From an uncultured Lachnospiraceae bacterium (lineage in GTDB: Bacteria > Bacillota > Clostridia > Lachnospirales > Lachnospiraceae): DNA of 64,000 nt. The stretch is from NCBI GenBank assembly GCA_910584915.1, contig CAJUDM010000012.1, positions 1-64,000 of the forward strand, in the 5' to 3' direction. A program made the translations under genes and the position numbers. Shown in pieces: positions 25,429 through 34,570 of the stretch (its first letter is position 1; each line of letters opens with the position of its first letter). Under the pieces are notes generated by a model. It was not told the origin of the DNA, did no database searches, and worked only from the letters and a program-made list of their open reading frames with translations.

Positions 25429-28400
25429 ATGGCAAGATTTTCCACTGAAAAATTTACGTTTGACATGGTGAGAGACCCCGCGTATTTTGCGGTAAACACA
25501 GAGGCGCCCCACGCCGATCATCTTCCCTGCCGGAATGTGGAGGAGGCACTTGAGGAGAGGAGCGGTTTCCGGTATCCGCTGAACGGTGTCTGGAAGTTTC
25601 ACTATGCGCGAAATTACGGGAGCACCATTCCGGGATTTGAGGTGCCGGAGTACGACTGCGGGGACTGGGATGACATCCGGGTGCCCGCCCATATCCAGAT
25701 GGAGGGGTATGACGCGCCCCAGTATGCAAATGTGCAGTATCCCTGGGATGGCAGGGAGGAGATTTCTCCGGGGGAAGTGCCGGAGCACTTCAATCCGGTG
25801 GCAAGTTACGTAAAATATTTTGAAGTACCGAAAAATTTTGACAGGGGTAGAGTCTATATCTCCTTTCAGGGGGCGGAGAGCGGGATCGCACTCTGGCTGA
25901 ACGGACATTTTGTGGGGTATGCGGAGGATACTTTTACGCCGTCCGAGTTTTTCCTGAGTCCCTATCTGAAAGATGGGAAAAACAAGCTGGCGGCACAGGT
26001 TTTCAAGTGGACATCCGGAAGCTGGTGTGAAGATCAGGATTTCTATCGTTTCTCCGGGATCTTCCGCGATGTTTATCTCTATACGACGCCGGCGCTTCAC
26101 GTGCGGGACATCAGGACGGAAACGGTGCTCTCCGATGACTACGGAAAGGGAACGCTGGAACTGACATTAGACATGAAAGATGAGCGGGAGAGCCGGCAAA
26201 AGGCGGGACATATCAGTTTTGCATTGTATCAGCCGGGGAAGGGCTTCGGCGGAGAGCGGCTGGATGATGGATTGTGTGTCCGCGTGGAAAAGGATATTGT
26301 GACGGCGGGAGAAAACAGATATGCGCTGGATCTGGAAGCGCCCAGGCTCTGGAGCGCGGAGACGCCCCACCTGTATCAGCTTCTGATCCAGGTCTATGAT
26401 GAGAATCTGGCGCTACAGGAAGTGATACTGCAGGAGGTCGGCTTCAGGGAGTTTCGATTAAAGGACAGCATCATGTATCTGAACGGGAAACGTATTGTGT
26501 TTAACGGCGTCAACCGGCATGAATTTTGCAGTAGCAGCGGTCGCGTGATGTCCTATGAGGATACGCTGAAAGATATTGTGACCATGAAGTGCCATAATAT
26601 TAATGCGGTGCGGACCAGTCATTATCCGAACAGTTCCGACCTGTATAAGCTCTGCGACAGGTACGGCCTGTATATGATAGCGGAGAATAATCTGGAATCC
26701 CACGGGAGCTGGGATCCGGTGATGCGGGATCTCGCGCCGGTAGAGAGCGTGGTGCCGGGGGATAATCCGGACTGGCTTCCCTGCATGCTGGACCGTGTGA
26801 ATTCCTGCTATCAGCGTGATAAGAACCATCCGGCGATCCTGATCTGGTCCTGTGGCAACGAGTCTTTCGGAGGGAAGGTGATCTATGAGATGTCACAGAA
26901 GTTCCGGGAGCTTGACAAAAGAAGGCTGGTCCACTATGAGGGGGTCTACAATGACAGAAGATACAATGAGACGTCGGACATGGAGAGCAGGATGTATGCG
27001 ACGACGGCGGAGATCAGAGATTTTCTGACGAAGCATCGGGATAAGCCCTATATCAGCTGTGAATATGCGCACGCGATGGGAAATTCCTGCGGCGGAATGG
27101 AATTGTACACGGATCTGGCGGAGGAGGAGCCGCTGTACCAGGGCGGTTTTATCTGGGATTACATAGACCAGTCCCTGACGAAGAAGGACAGATACGGCGA
27201 GGCTTTCCAGGCTTATGGCGGGGATTTTATGGAGCGGCCGACGGACTATGAATTCAGCGGCAACGGCATTGTCTACGGCGGCGACAGAGAACCTTCCCCC
27301 AAAATGCAGTATATAAAATATAATTATCAGAACATAAAGATTACAGTGGACGCCGGGAGGGGCATCTTTGCGGTAAAGAATAAAAATCTGTTTGTGAATA
27401 CGGATTGTTTTGCATGTGTGCTCACGCTCTCGGCAAACGGAAAGCCGGCATCGGAGAAGAGGGAGGCTGTTTCCGTGGAACCTTTGTCGGAGAGAGAGTT
27501 CCCTCTGCCGGCAGATTTTGCGGACAGGGAAAAACAGCCGGGCGTTTACAGCATTGCGGTTTCTTTCAGGCTGAAGGAGGATACGCTCTGGGCGAAAGCA
27601 GGACATGAGGTGGCTTTCGGAGAGGCTTCTTTCAGGGTGGAGGAGGAGAGAGACAGTGCGGCGGGTGTTCCGGTTTACGGGGCAGGCGTAGATATCTGTG
27701 TGAAAAAACCTTTTCGGGTGATCCGCGGCGACAACAATATCGGTGTCAGGGGAGAAGAGTTTGAGGCGCTGTTCTCCACGCTGCACGGAGGGCTTGTGTC
27801 CTACCGCTATGCCGGACGGGAAATGCTGATGGAGAAACCGGTGCCGAATTTCTGGAGGCCGATGACCGACAATGACAGAGGAAACAGAATGGCGGACCGG
27901 TACGCCCAGTGGAAGATCGCCAGTCTCTACCTGACACATAAGAGAGAGATCGATCTCGGATGGAAATATGTCTATGAGAGTATTATGCCGGATATTCAGG
28001 AGACGGAGGTTCATGTGACGATCACGTACACCTACCGGATGCCGACGACGCCGCAAAGCAGCTGTAAGCTCGCGTACACGGTGTACGGCGACGGCACGAT
28101 CAAAGCGAAGCTTCTCTATGACCCGGTGCCGGAACTGAAAGATATGCCGGAGTTCGGCGTGCTGTTTAAGCTGAATGCGGACTATGATAAGGTGACATGG
28201 TTCGGGCAGGGGCCGGAGGAGACCTACGCGGATAAACTGGCAGGTTCCAGACTCGGCATATATAGCAACAGAGTGGAAGATAATATGGCAAAATATCTGG
28301 TGCCCCAGGAGTGCGGCAACAAGATGGGAGTTTATTTTGCGGCGGTGACGGATGAAAGGGGCAGAGGCCTTCTGTTTGCGGGAGATAAGATGAACTTTTC

Positions 28401-28602
28401 AGCTCTGCCGTTCACGCCTCATGAGATCGAGAATGCGGCACATCCCTATGAGCTGCCGAGGCGCCATTATACGGTGGTCCGGGCGGCGGAAGGACAGATG
28501 GGAGTGGCGGGAGATGACAGCTGGGGCGCAAGGCCGCAGGAGAGTACGCTTCTCGATGTGAGCGGGAAGAAAGAGTTTAAGTTTTTCTTCAAAGGGATTT
28601 AA
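25429..28602 (+). CDS. lacZ: Beta-galactosidase, glycoside hydrolase family 2 (LacZ type)
   Basis: Hydrolyses terminal beta-galactosides; 1057 residues, the usual LacZ length. Order: sugar-binding jelly-roll (about 45-215), Ig-like domain (about 220-330), TIM barrel (about 335-620), then Ig-like and beta-gal small-chain domains to the end (FGQGPEETYADKLAGSRLGIY is the small-chain signature). The acid/base is E478 in SCGNESFGG and the nucleophile E545 in CEYAHAMGNSCGG. No signal peptide, so it acts on imported sugar. AGAGGA lies six bases before the ATG. In this locus it may trim galactosyl oligosaccharides alongside the phosphorolytic route. Confidence 0.93.
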   Translation: MARFSTEKFTFDMVRDPAYFAVNTEAPHADHLPCRNVEEALEERSGFRYPLNGVWKFHYARNYGSTIPGFEVPEYDCGDWDDIRVPAHIQMEGYDAPQYANVQYPWDGREEISPGEVPEHFNPVASYVKYFEVPKNFDRGRVYISFQGAESGIALWLNGHFVGYAEDTFTPSEFFLSPYLKDGKNKLAAQVFKWTSGSWCEDQDFYRFSGIFRDVYLYTTPALHVRDIRTETVLSDDYGKGTLELTLDMKDERESRQKAGHISFALYQPGKGFGGERLDDGLCVRVEKDIVTAGENRYALDLEAPRLWSAETPHLYQLLIQVYDENLALQEVILQEVGFREFRLKDSIMYLNGKRIVFNGVNRHEFCSSSGRVMSYEDTLKDIVTMKCHNINAVRTSHYPNSSDLYKLCDRYGLYMIAENNLESHGSWDPVMRDLAPVESVVPGDNPDWLPCMLDRVNSCYQRDKNHPAILIWSCGNESFGGKVIYEMSQKFRELDKRRLVHYEGVYNDRRYNETSDMESRMYATTAEIRDFLTKHRDKPYISCEYAHAMGNSCGGMELYTDLAEEEPLYQGGFIWDYIDQSLTKKDRYGEAFQAYGGDFMERPTDYEFSGNGIVYGGDREPSPKMQYIKYNYQNIKITVDAGRGIFAVKNKNLFVNTDCFACVLTLSANGKPASEKREAVSVEPLSEREFPLPADFADREKQPGVYSIAVSFRLKEDTLWAKAGHEVAFGEASFRVEEERDSAAGVPVYGAGVDICVKKPFRVIRGDNNIGVRGEEFEALFSTLHGGLVSYRYAGREMLMEKPVPNFWRPMTDNDRGNRMADRYAQWKIASLYLTHKREIDLGWKYVYESIMPDIQETEVHVTITYTYRMPTTPQSSCKLAYTVYGDGTIKAKLLYDPVPELKDMPEFGVLFKLNADYDKVTWFGQGPEETYADKLAGSRLGIYSNRVEDNMAKYLVPQECGNKMGVYFAAVTDERGRGLLFAGDKMNFSALPFTPHEIENAAHPYELPRRHYTVVRAAEGQMGVAGDDSWGARPQESTLLDVSGKKEFKFFFKGI

Positions 28603-28635
28603 AGAAGTAAAAAATGGAAGAGGATTCAGAGGAAG

Positions 28636-30498
28636 ATGGCGGATAAATTTATTTTGAATGTGATACACAGGCCGGAGATGGTGCCGGAGTATGCGGAAAA
28701 GGTGACAGGGCACGGGAAGGAGGAGGATATCGGCAGGAAATCCCTTCTCACGGAGTCGCTGGATATTTTTAAACTGCAGCAGGAGATCGCGCACAAAAAC
28801 CATATTAAAACGACGATACAGATGACATACGCGTCACTTTTCAACGAGGAGGCGGTGCAGATCGCGAAGGAGCACCATAAAAAGTACGGGGATGAGATCG
28901 CGCTTTCCCTGCTGGGGCTGCCCTGTGAGCAGTTCAGGGAAAAATATAAGACGAAGGATTTCTGTATCTGGATGTTTTCCATGGAGGATAAGAAATCCAT
29001 TGTACAGGATGTATTCGGAAAGTTTTATGAGATTTTCGGGTTTTACCCGGAGTCCACGGGTTCCTACTACATGGATGCGGATCTGATCAATTATATCAAG
29101 GAGACTTACCCTTCCGTGAAGTGCGCCGTGGCGACCTGCTGGGAGGAGGGACCGAAGGCGTATCACACCTGCAACAACAGCTGGTACACATTTATGGACG
29201 GCGGTCCCTGGAATCCCTGGATCCCCTCCAAGCAGAATACCCATGCGCCGGCGGCGAATGAGGCGGAGGATTCCGGGATCGTGGCGATCCCCCATCTCTC
29301 CAGAGATCTGCTTGCCTGCTATGACGGCAACGGTTCCAACTTCGGAACGCACCCGCAGAATGTGCTGCGCGGCATGATCTATGATACGAAAACATGGGAG
29401 TATCCCTATCTGTACAATCTGATCGACCAGTACAGACATCTGGAGAAGTTTAACAACGGCTACGCCTATAATATGATGTTTGTGGGGCCGGGGTGGCTCA
29501 ACAAGATGGGACGCTGGGAGGCGCCCTATGAACTGCTCAGGAAATCCTACGAGGACGGGATGGCGTACTACGGAAAGCTGAAGGAGGAAGGACTGCTTGA
29601 GGATATGACGATGGCGGAGTTCGCGGACCACTATCGGGCGAAGAAGTCCTACACGGAGCCGGAATGCGCGCTCTGGAAGGATATCCTGTACGGTTCGGAC
29701 AAGCAGCTCTTCTGGTACTGCGATCCCTATATGAGAGTCTGTGTCAATATGGATCAGGGAGGCGCCATTGTGGATCTGCGCCCCTACGCGGCGAAGCTTG
29801 AGTGGCCGGTGGGCATCGGGACACCTCATGTGACAGACGCGTCATATCCTTTTCTGATCCAGGAGAAATACCGGGCGGGCTACTTTACCCACTATGCCGG
29901 GGAGGGGACCGTGCGCTCCGCGAAACTCAGCTACAGGGGTGAGGAGGTGGATCTGTGCCTGTGCCGCACCAGAGCGGCATTTTCCGAGGAGGCACTTTCG
30001 GAGGACGGCAAAAAGACAAGAATCCTCACGCTGGATCCGGTGGAGATAGAGTTTGAGGGACTGACGGTGGCACTGCAGACAAAGATCTTCTTTGAGGAGG
30101 GGAGTTCCAGGATCAGGATGCAGCGGGAAATCCTTGAGATGTCGAAGCCCGGAGAAGAGGTGCTTTTGAATGAATATATGGTGGCATGTTACGGCACTAC
30201 CGAATACACGGAAGATATGACCCATATTACGCTCTCAGTGACGGATGGAAGCACAGAGAAACAGATTGCCTATGCCTATAAGTGCCGGGAGGAGGAGATG
30301 GCGGACGCCGTCAGGGCAAAGGCTGTGATCCCGGAGATCAAAACAGCGGTTTCGATGACAGTGGAGAAGGAGAGTGGTGCCGTCGGCTACATCAGAGAGG
30401 GGTATGCATTTTCTCCCATGTTTACGCTGGGATATCAGAAGAAATTAAAAGACAAGGAGGTATTTGCGACATGGCTCAATCTGGAAAGGGCAGATTAA
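28636..30498 (+). CDS. Unrecognised 620-residue protein of the glycan locus
   Basis: A cytosolic protein (no signal peptide or membrane helix) starting 33 bases after the beta-galactosidase gene and overlapping the next gene. The N-terminal half (about 1-330) looks like an alpha/beta barrel, with VIHRPEMVPEYAE, TTIQMTYASLF, ALSLLGLPCEQF, ESTGSYYMDADLINYI and GPWNPWIPSKQ. This is loosely reminiscent of polysaccharide-deacetylase or GH57/GH38-like folds. The C-terminal half looks beta-rich (VCVNMDQGGAIVDLRPYAAKLEWPVGIG). I cannot name a family. Position suggests a carbohydrate-active enzyme for galacto-N-biose-type glycans, but that is inference. Confidence 0.7.
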   Translation: MADKFILNVIHRPEMVPEYAEKVTGHGKEEDIGRKSLLTESLDIFKLQQEIAHKNHIKTTIQMTYASLFNEEAVQIAKEHHKKYGDEIALSLLGLPCEQFREKYKTKDFCIWMFSMEDKKSIVQDVFGKFYEIFGFYPESTGSYYMDADLINYIKETYPSVKCAVATCWEEGPKAYHTCNNSWYTFMDGGPWNPWIPSKQNTHAPAANEAEDSGIVAIPHLSRDLLACYDGNGSNFGTHPQNVLRGMIYDTKTWEYPYLYNLIDQYRHLEKFNNGYAYNMMFVGPGWLNKMGRWEAPYELLRKSYEDGMAYYGKLKEEGLLEDMTMAEFADHYRAKKSYTEPECALWKDILYGSDKQLFWYCDPYMRVCVNMDQGGAIVDLRPYAAKLEWPVGIGTPHVTDASYPFLIQEKYRAGYFTHYAGEGTVRSAKLSYRGEEVDLCLCRTRAAFSEEALSEDGKKTRILTLDPVEIEFEGLTVALQTKIFFEEGSSRIRMQREILEMSKPGEEVLLNEYMVACYGTTEYTEDMTHITLSVTDGSTEKQIAYAYKCREEEMADAVRAKAVIPEIKTAVSMTVEKESGAVGYIREGYAFSPMFTLGYQKKLKDKEVFATWLNLERAD

Positions 30499-30683
30499 AT
30501 TTCAGGTGTCCCTCCTGTTTTATGAGAGATATCGATATGGATATGTTCTATGATAAGGAGAAGAAGGAGTATTATTGTATCCGCTGTCAGTACCGGGGGA
30601 CGGAAAGCGATGTGCTGGAAAAAAATGAGATGGTGAGATTCCGGTACGGGAGGATTGCGGATCGGATCACGGATTTTGACTGA
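30471..30683 (+). CDS. Small zinc-ribbon protein (70 aa)
   Basis: A short gene overlapping the last 28 bases of the preceding gene in another frame. AGGAGG lies 12 bases before ATG 30471. Two cysteine pairs, FRCPSCFMRD and YYCIRCQYRG, 22 residues apart, form a classic zinc ribbon. The tail is charged (LEKNEMVRFRYGRIADRITDFD). It is coupled to the 620-residue gene and may act with it, or bind nucleic acid or protein; there is no further evidence for a function. Confidence 0.75.
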   Translation: MAQSGKGRLNFRCPSCFMRDIDMDMFYDKEKKEYYCIRCQYRGTESDVLEKNEMVRFRYGRIADRITDFD

Positions 30684-30731
30684 CAAAACGGCAGTTCAGC
30701 TGTTTGTCGGATCAGGTTAAAATGCCGGGTA

Positions 30732-30756
30732 CCGGGAGGGGTTGTTTTCCTCCCGG
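30732..30756 (+). terminator. Terminator-like hairpin
   Basis: An 8-bp GC-rich stem (CCGGGAGG/CCTCCCGG) with a nine-base loop. The downstream sequence is only mildly T-rich, so it may attenuate and not fully stop transcription before the GH112 gene. Confidence 0.4.
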
Positions 30757-30835
30757 CCGGTTATGGTTTTGGCTGAAATGGCGGCTGTATGGTATGGAAT
30801 GAAAACGAAAGGTATGTTGATTGGGGGATAGCGAA

Positions 30836-33037
30836 ATGGCTGAAAAAATGGAAAAGAGAGGCAGGGTAACAATCCCTACGGATGTGGATGTGGTGCCGGA
30901 GACGCTTGAACTGCTCGAGCGCTGGGGGGCGGATGCGATCCGCGACTGCGACGGCACAGATTACCCGGAGGAGTTAAAAGCGGCAGATGCGAAGGTATAT
31001 GCCACTTATTATACCACCAGAAAGGACAATGAGTGGGCAAGAAAGAATCCGGATGAGGTGCAGCAATGTTATATTATGACAGGGTTTTATACCGCCGGGG
31101 AGGGTCCGCTTGCGATCCCGCTGATGAGGGGGATCAGTCAGGAGTTGATGATGCCCAATATCCGCGACGATATCAAACGCTGGTGGGAAGTTATGGACCG
31201 CAGTGCGGGGGAGCCGGTTTCGCCTGACGGGTGGGATTACGATGAGGAGAGGGGATGTGTGATCCTGCGGGAGCCTCTGCCCTTTCACGAGTATACGGTC
31301 AGCTTTCTGGCTTATCTGATATGGGATCCGGTGCATATGTATAATGCCGTGGTCAATGACTGGAAGGATGTGGAACACCAGATCACCTTCGATGTGCGTC
31401 AGCCCAAAACGCACGCCTATACATTGAAGCGTTTACGTCGTTTCGTGGAGGAGCATCCTTACGTGGATGTGATCCGTTACACGACATTTTTTCATCAGTT
31501 TACGCTGATCTTTGACGAACTGAAACGGGAGAAATATGTGGACTGGTACGGCTATTCCGCCTCGGTGTCCCCGTATATCCTGGAAAAGTTCGAGAGGGAG
31601 GCGGGCTATCGCTTCAGGCCCGAATATATCATCGATCAGGGGTATTACAATAACCAGTACCGGGAGCCAAGCCGTGAATTTAAAGATTTTATGGCGTTTC
31701 AGCGCCGCGAGGTTGCGTCTCTGGTGCGGGAGATCGTCGATCTGACGCATGAGCTCGGAAAGGAAGCGATGATGTTTCTGGGGGATCACTGGATCGGTAC
31801 GGAGCCTTTTATGGATGAGTTCCGGGGGACGGGCGTGGACGCGGTGGTGGGTTCGGTCGGTAACGGTTCCACTCTGCGGCTGATCTCTGACATTCCGGGG
31901 GTGCGCTATACGGAAGGGAGGTTTCTGCCCTACTTTTTCCCGGATACGTTCCATGAGGGCGGCGATCCGGTGAAGGAGGCGATGGAAAACTGGGTGACAG
32001 CCCGCCGGGCGATCCTGCGCAAGCCAATCGACAGGATCGGCTATGGCGGCTATCTGAAACTGGCATGTCAGTTTCCGGAGTTTATCGACTATGTGGAGAG
32101 CGTGTGCGGAGAGTTCAGGGAGCTCTACGACAATATAAAGGGAACGGAAGGGTACTGTCAAAAGCGTGTGGCGGTATTAAACTGCTGGGGGCGGATGCGC
32201 TCCTGGGGCTGCCACATGGTGCATCACGCCTTGTACCAGAAGCAGAATTACGGCTATGCGGGTGTGATAGAAAGCCTCTCGGGGGCTCCCTTTGATGTGG
32301 TATTTATATCTTTCGACGAGATCCGCGAAGATCCCCGGATTCTGGAGGGGATCGATGTGATACTCAATATCGGGGACGGCGACACAGCCCATACGGGGGG
32401 CAGTGTCTGGGAGGACGCAGCAGTCTCCTCCGCGATACGCCGGTTTATCTGTCAGGGCGGCGGCTTCATCGGCGTCGGAGAGCCGTCCGGACATCAGTAT
32501 CAGGGGCATTATCTGCAGCTCGCGAGGGCGCTCGGCGTGGAGAAGGAGACGGGATTTACCCTGGGATATGATAAGTATAACTGGGAAGAAGACAGAGAGC
32601 ATTTTATCCTGGCGGACTGCGCCGGGGAGGTGGATTTCGGGGAAGGCAAGAAAAACATGTATGCGCTGGAGGGGACAAAAATACTGGTACAGCGTGACAG
32701 AGAGGTGCAGATGGCGGTGAACGAGTACGGAGAGGGGCGAACGGTCTATATCTCCGGGCTGCCCTACAGCTTCGAGAACAGCCGTATCCTGTACCGGGCG
32801 ATCCTGTGGAGCAGCAGGAGTGAGGATCAGCTCCACCAGTGGTTTTCCGAAAACTGCAATGTGGATGTCCACGCCTATGTGAAGAACGGAAAGTTCTGTG
32901 TGGTCAACAATACGTACGAGCCGCAGAGCACTATAGTGTACAGAGGGGATGGGGAAAGCTTCCCCTTGAACCTCAAAGCAAATGAGATCAAGTGGTATAA
33001 TATCCACGAAAGCAATGAGCAGTGCGAAAAAGGCTGA
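30836..33037 (+). CDS. lnpA: Galacto-N-biose/lacto-N-biose phosphorylase (GH112)
   Basis: Cytosolic phosphorolysis of Gal-beta-1,3-GlcNAc or Gal-beta-1,3-GalNAc to galactose-1-phosphate and the N-acetylhexosamine. The 733 residues match GH112 throughout: GRVTIPTDVDVVPETLELLERWGADAIRDCDGTDYPEEL (N-terminus, split here only by length), YTAGEGPLAIPLM, FHQFTLIFDE, and LGDHWIGTEPF with D317 at the position of the proposed acid catalyst. ATG 30836 has GGGGGA eight bases upstream. The downstream kinase makes lacto-N-biose use most likely. The related galactosyl-rhamnose phosphorylase activity in GH112 cannot be excluded from sequence alone. Confidence 0.88.
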   Translation: MAEKMEKRGRVTIPTDVDVVPETLELLERWGADAIRDCDGTDYPEELKAADAKVYATYYTTRKDNEWARKNPDEVQQCYIMTGFYTAGEGPLAIPLMRGISQELMMPNIRDDIKRWWEVMDRSAGEPVSPDGWDYDEERGCVILREPLPFHEYTVSFLAYLIWDPVHMYNAVVNDWKDVEHQITFDVRQPKTHAYTLKRLRRFVEEHPYVDVIRYTTFFHQFTLIFDELKREKYVDWYGYSASVSPYILEKFEREAGYRFRPEYIIDQGYYNNQYREPSREFKDFMAFQRREVASLVREIVDLTHELGKEAMMFLGDHWIGTEPFMDEFRGTGVDAVVGSVGNGSTLRLISDIPGVRYTEGRFLPYFFPDTFHEGGDPVKEAMENWVTARRAILRKPIDRIGYGGYLKLACQFPEFIDYVESVCGEFRELYDNIKGTEGYCQKRVAVLNCWGRMRSWGCHMVHHALYQKQNYGYAGVIESLSGAPFDVVFISFDEIREDPRILEGIDVILNIGDGDTAHTGGSVWEDAAVSSAIRRFICQGGGFIGVGEPSGHQYQGHYLQLARALGVEKETGFTLGYDKYNWEEDREHFILADCAGEVDFGEGKKNMYALEGTKILVQRDREVQMAVNEYGEGRTVYISGLPYSFENSRILYRAILWSSRSEDQLHQWFSENCNVDVHAYVKNGKFCVVNNTYEPQSTIVYRGDGESFPLNLKANEIKWYNIHESNEQCEKG

Positions 33038-33199
33038 TAAAAAAATGCGTTGTGCCTGCACATAAGCAGGTTTTTATCTGACCTATGAAAAACCACAGGT
33101 TTTTCGAACTTGCACTGCGGACATGGCACAAGATATAATTTCGGCGCCGGGCGGAGCGAGCGTGCATCGCGAAGCGGAAGACAGAGAAGGGAGAAGGCT
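33038..33199 (+). promoter_or_regulatory. Hairpins and candidate promoter before the hexosamine kinase gene
   Basis: A 5-bp hairpin with T5 (33055-33075) could be a weak terminator for the GH112 transcript. An 8-bp stem follows (33087-33094 with 33098-33105). TTGCAC (33110-33115), an 18-base spacer and TATAAT (33134-33139) form a good sigma-A-type promoter. A GC-rich block with GCGAAGC follows at about 33145-33178, related to intergenic sequence near 43390. Confidence 0.55.
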
Positions 33200-34312
33200 A
33201 TGGAGAGAGAGGAAAGCCAAATATTGCGGATCGCAGAGCGGTTTGAGACGGAGGGGACGCCGGAAAGTGCGAAACCATACGGGAGCGGACATATCAATGA
33301 TACTTATCTGCTGATGTGCGGCGGCAATAATAAACATAAAAAATATACTATACAGAGAATCAACCATGAAGTCTTTAAAAAGCCCTGGGAAGTGATGGAG
33401 AACGTGGTGAAGATCACGGAGTTTCTGCAGAAGAAGATAGCGGAAGCGGGCGGCGATGCGGCGCGGGAGACTCTGCATGTGGTGCCGGCGAAGGATGGCG
33501 CTTCCTATTGCAAGTGGGAGGACGGTACTTACTGGCGGGTGTACGGGTTTATTGACGGTGCGACCAGCTATGATGAAGTGAAGGAGCCGAAGGACTTTTA
33601 TGAGAGCGCGGTATCCTTCGGGCATTTTCAGAAACTTTTGGAGGACTACCCCGCGGAAACGCTCTATGAGACGATTCCTGATTTTCATAATACGGTGGAC
33701 CGCCTGAAAAACTTTAAGAGGGCGCTTGCGGAGGATACGGCGCACAGGGCGGCAAAGGTGCAGGAAGAGATTCGGTTTGTGCTGAACAGAGAGAGGGACT
33801 GCCATGTGATCTGTGATATGCTCGCCTCGGGAGAGATCCCTCTGCGGGTGACGCATAACGATACCAAGCTGAACAATATCATGATAGACAATGAGACCGG
33901 GAAGGGAATCTGCGTCATTGACCTGGACACGGTCATGCCCGGTTCCGCCCTCTACGACTACGGGGATTCCATCCGCTTTGGCGCGAACACCGGCGCGGAG
34001 GATGAGACAGATTTGTCGAAGATATCCTGTGATATTGACTTATTTACTTTATATACAAAAGGATTCGTGGAAGGGTGTGGGGGCTCTCTGACGGAACAGG
34101 AGATTCGTATGCTGCCCATGGGGGCGAAGGTGATAACACTGGAGCAGGGAATCCGTTTCCTGACCGATTATCTGGAGGGGGACCGATATTATAAGATCCA
34201 CCGCCCGGAGCATAACCTTGACCGCTGCAGGACACAGTTTAAGCTGGTGAAGGATATGGAGGAGAAGTGGGATATTTTGCGGGGGATCGCGGAGGAGTAT
34301 CTGAAAGGATAA
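33200..34312 (+). CDS. nahK: N-acetylhexosamine 1-kinase (NahK-like)
   Basis: A 370-residue phosphotransferase of the aminoglycoside-kinase-like fold. After GH112 cleavage it would phosphorylate GlcNAc/GalNAc at C1. Seen are the N-terminal nucleotide-loop region KPYGSGHINDTYLL, catalytic HND (D221) in VTHNDTKLNNIMID, and the metal motif IDLDTVMPGSALYDYGDSIRFG with D241/D243. Length is close to bifidobacterial NahK (LnpB). ATG 33200 is set by GGGAG seven bases upstream; the longer upstream frame lies in the leader. The GalT/GalE partners of the bifidobacterial pathway are not in this window. Confidence 0.87.
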   Translation: MEREESQILRIAERFETEGTPESAKPYGSGHINDTYLLMCGGNNKHKKYTIQRINHEVFKKPWEVMENVVKITEFLQKKIAEAGGDAARETLHVVPAKDGASYCKWEDGTYWRVYGFIDGATSYDEVKEPKDFYESAVSFGHFQKLLEDYPAETLYETIPDFHNTVDRLKNFKRALAEDTAHRAAKVQEEIRFVLNRERDCHVICDMLASGEIPLRVTHNDTKLNNIMIDNETGKGICVIDLDTVMPGSALYDYGDSIRFGANTGAEDETDLSKISCDIDLFTLYTKGFVEGCGGSLTEQEIRMLPMGAKVITLEQGIRFLTDYLEGDRYYKIHRPEHNLDRCRTQFKLVKDMEEKWDILRGIAEEYLKG

Positions 34313-34373
34313 AGAACAACTCGCAAACAAAGCGGCTTTACCCGCGGAATGGCAGAGGGTTGAACTGTTATGG

Positions 34374-34456
34374 TAAATGGTGCACTGTTTTTGTTTCTTA
34401 TAAATGGTGCGCTGTTTTCATTTCTTCTTGCATATCTACTACATTCATGGTACAAT
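34374..34456 (+). promoter_or_regulatory. Promoter of hom-apgM-lysC with tandem upstream repeats
   Basis: TTGCAT (34428-34433), a 17-base spacer and TACAAT (34451-34456) form a good promoter. Two 26-base direct repeats (34374-34399, 34401-34426; three mismatches, period 27) lie immediately upstream of the -35, ending two bases before it. They look like a binding site for a regulator. The leader of about 110 bases shows no recognisable riboswitch. Confidence 0.7.
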
Positions 34457-34570
34457 AATTCGCGGCAAAACGGTGATATTTGTGCGGTGTTCCGGGGGTA
34501 AGCTTCGGGCGGAGCCGCAGGGATATGCTGCAGGTACAGACAGAAACAGAGAAAGGCATGGTCATTCATT

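Noticed and set aside
34457..34570. Lysine riboswitch or T-box before hom, and T-box at 54383-54504
   Set aside because: Neither leader shows the conserved cores (no TGGNACCGCG-type T-box sequence, leader too short for a lysine riboswitch).
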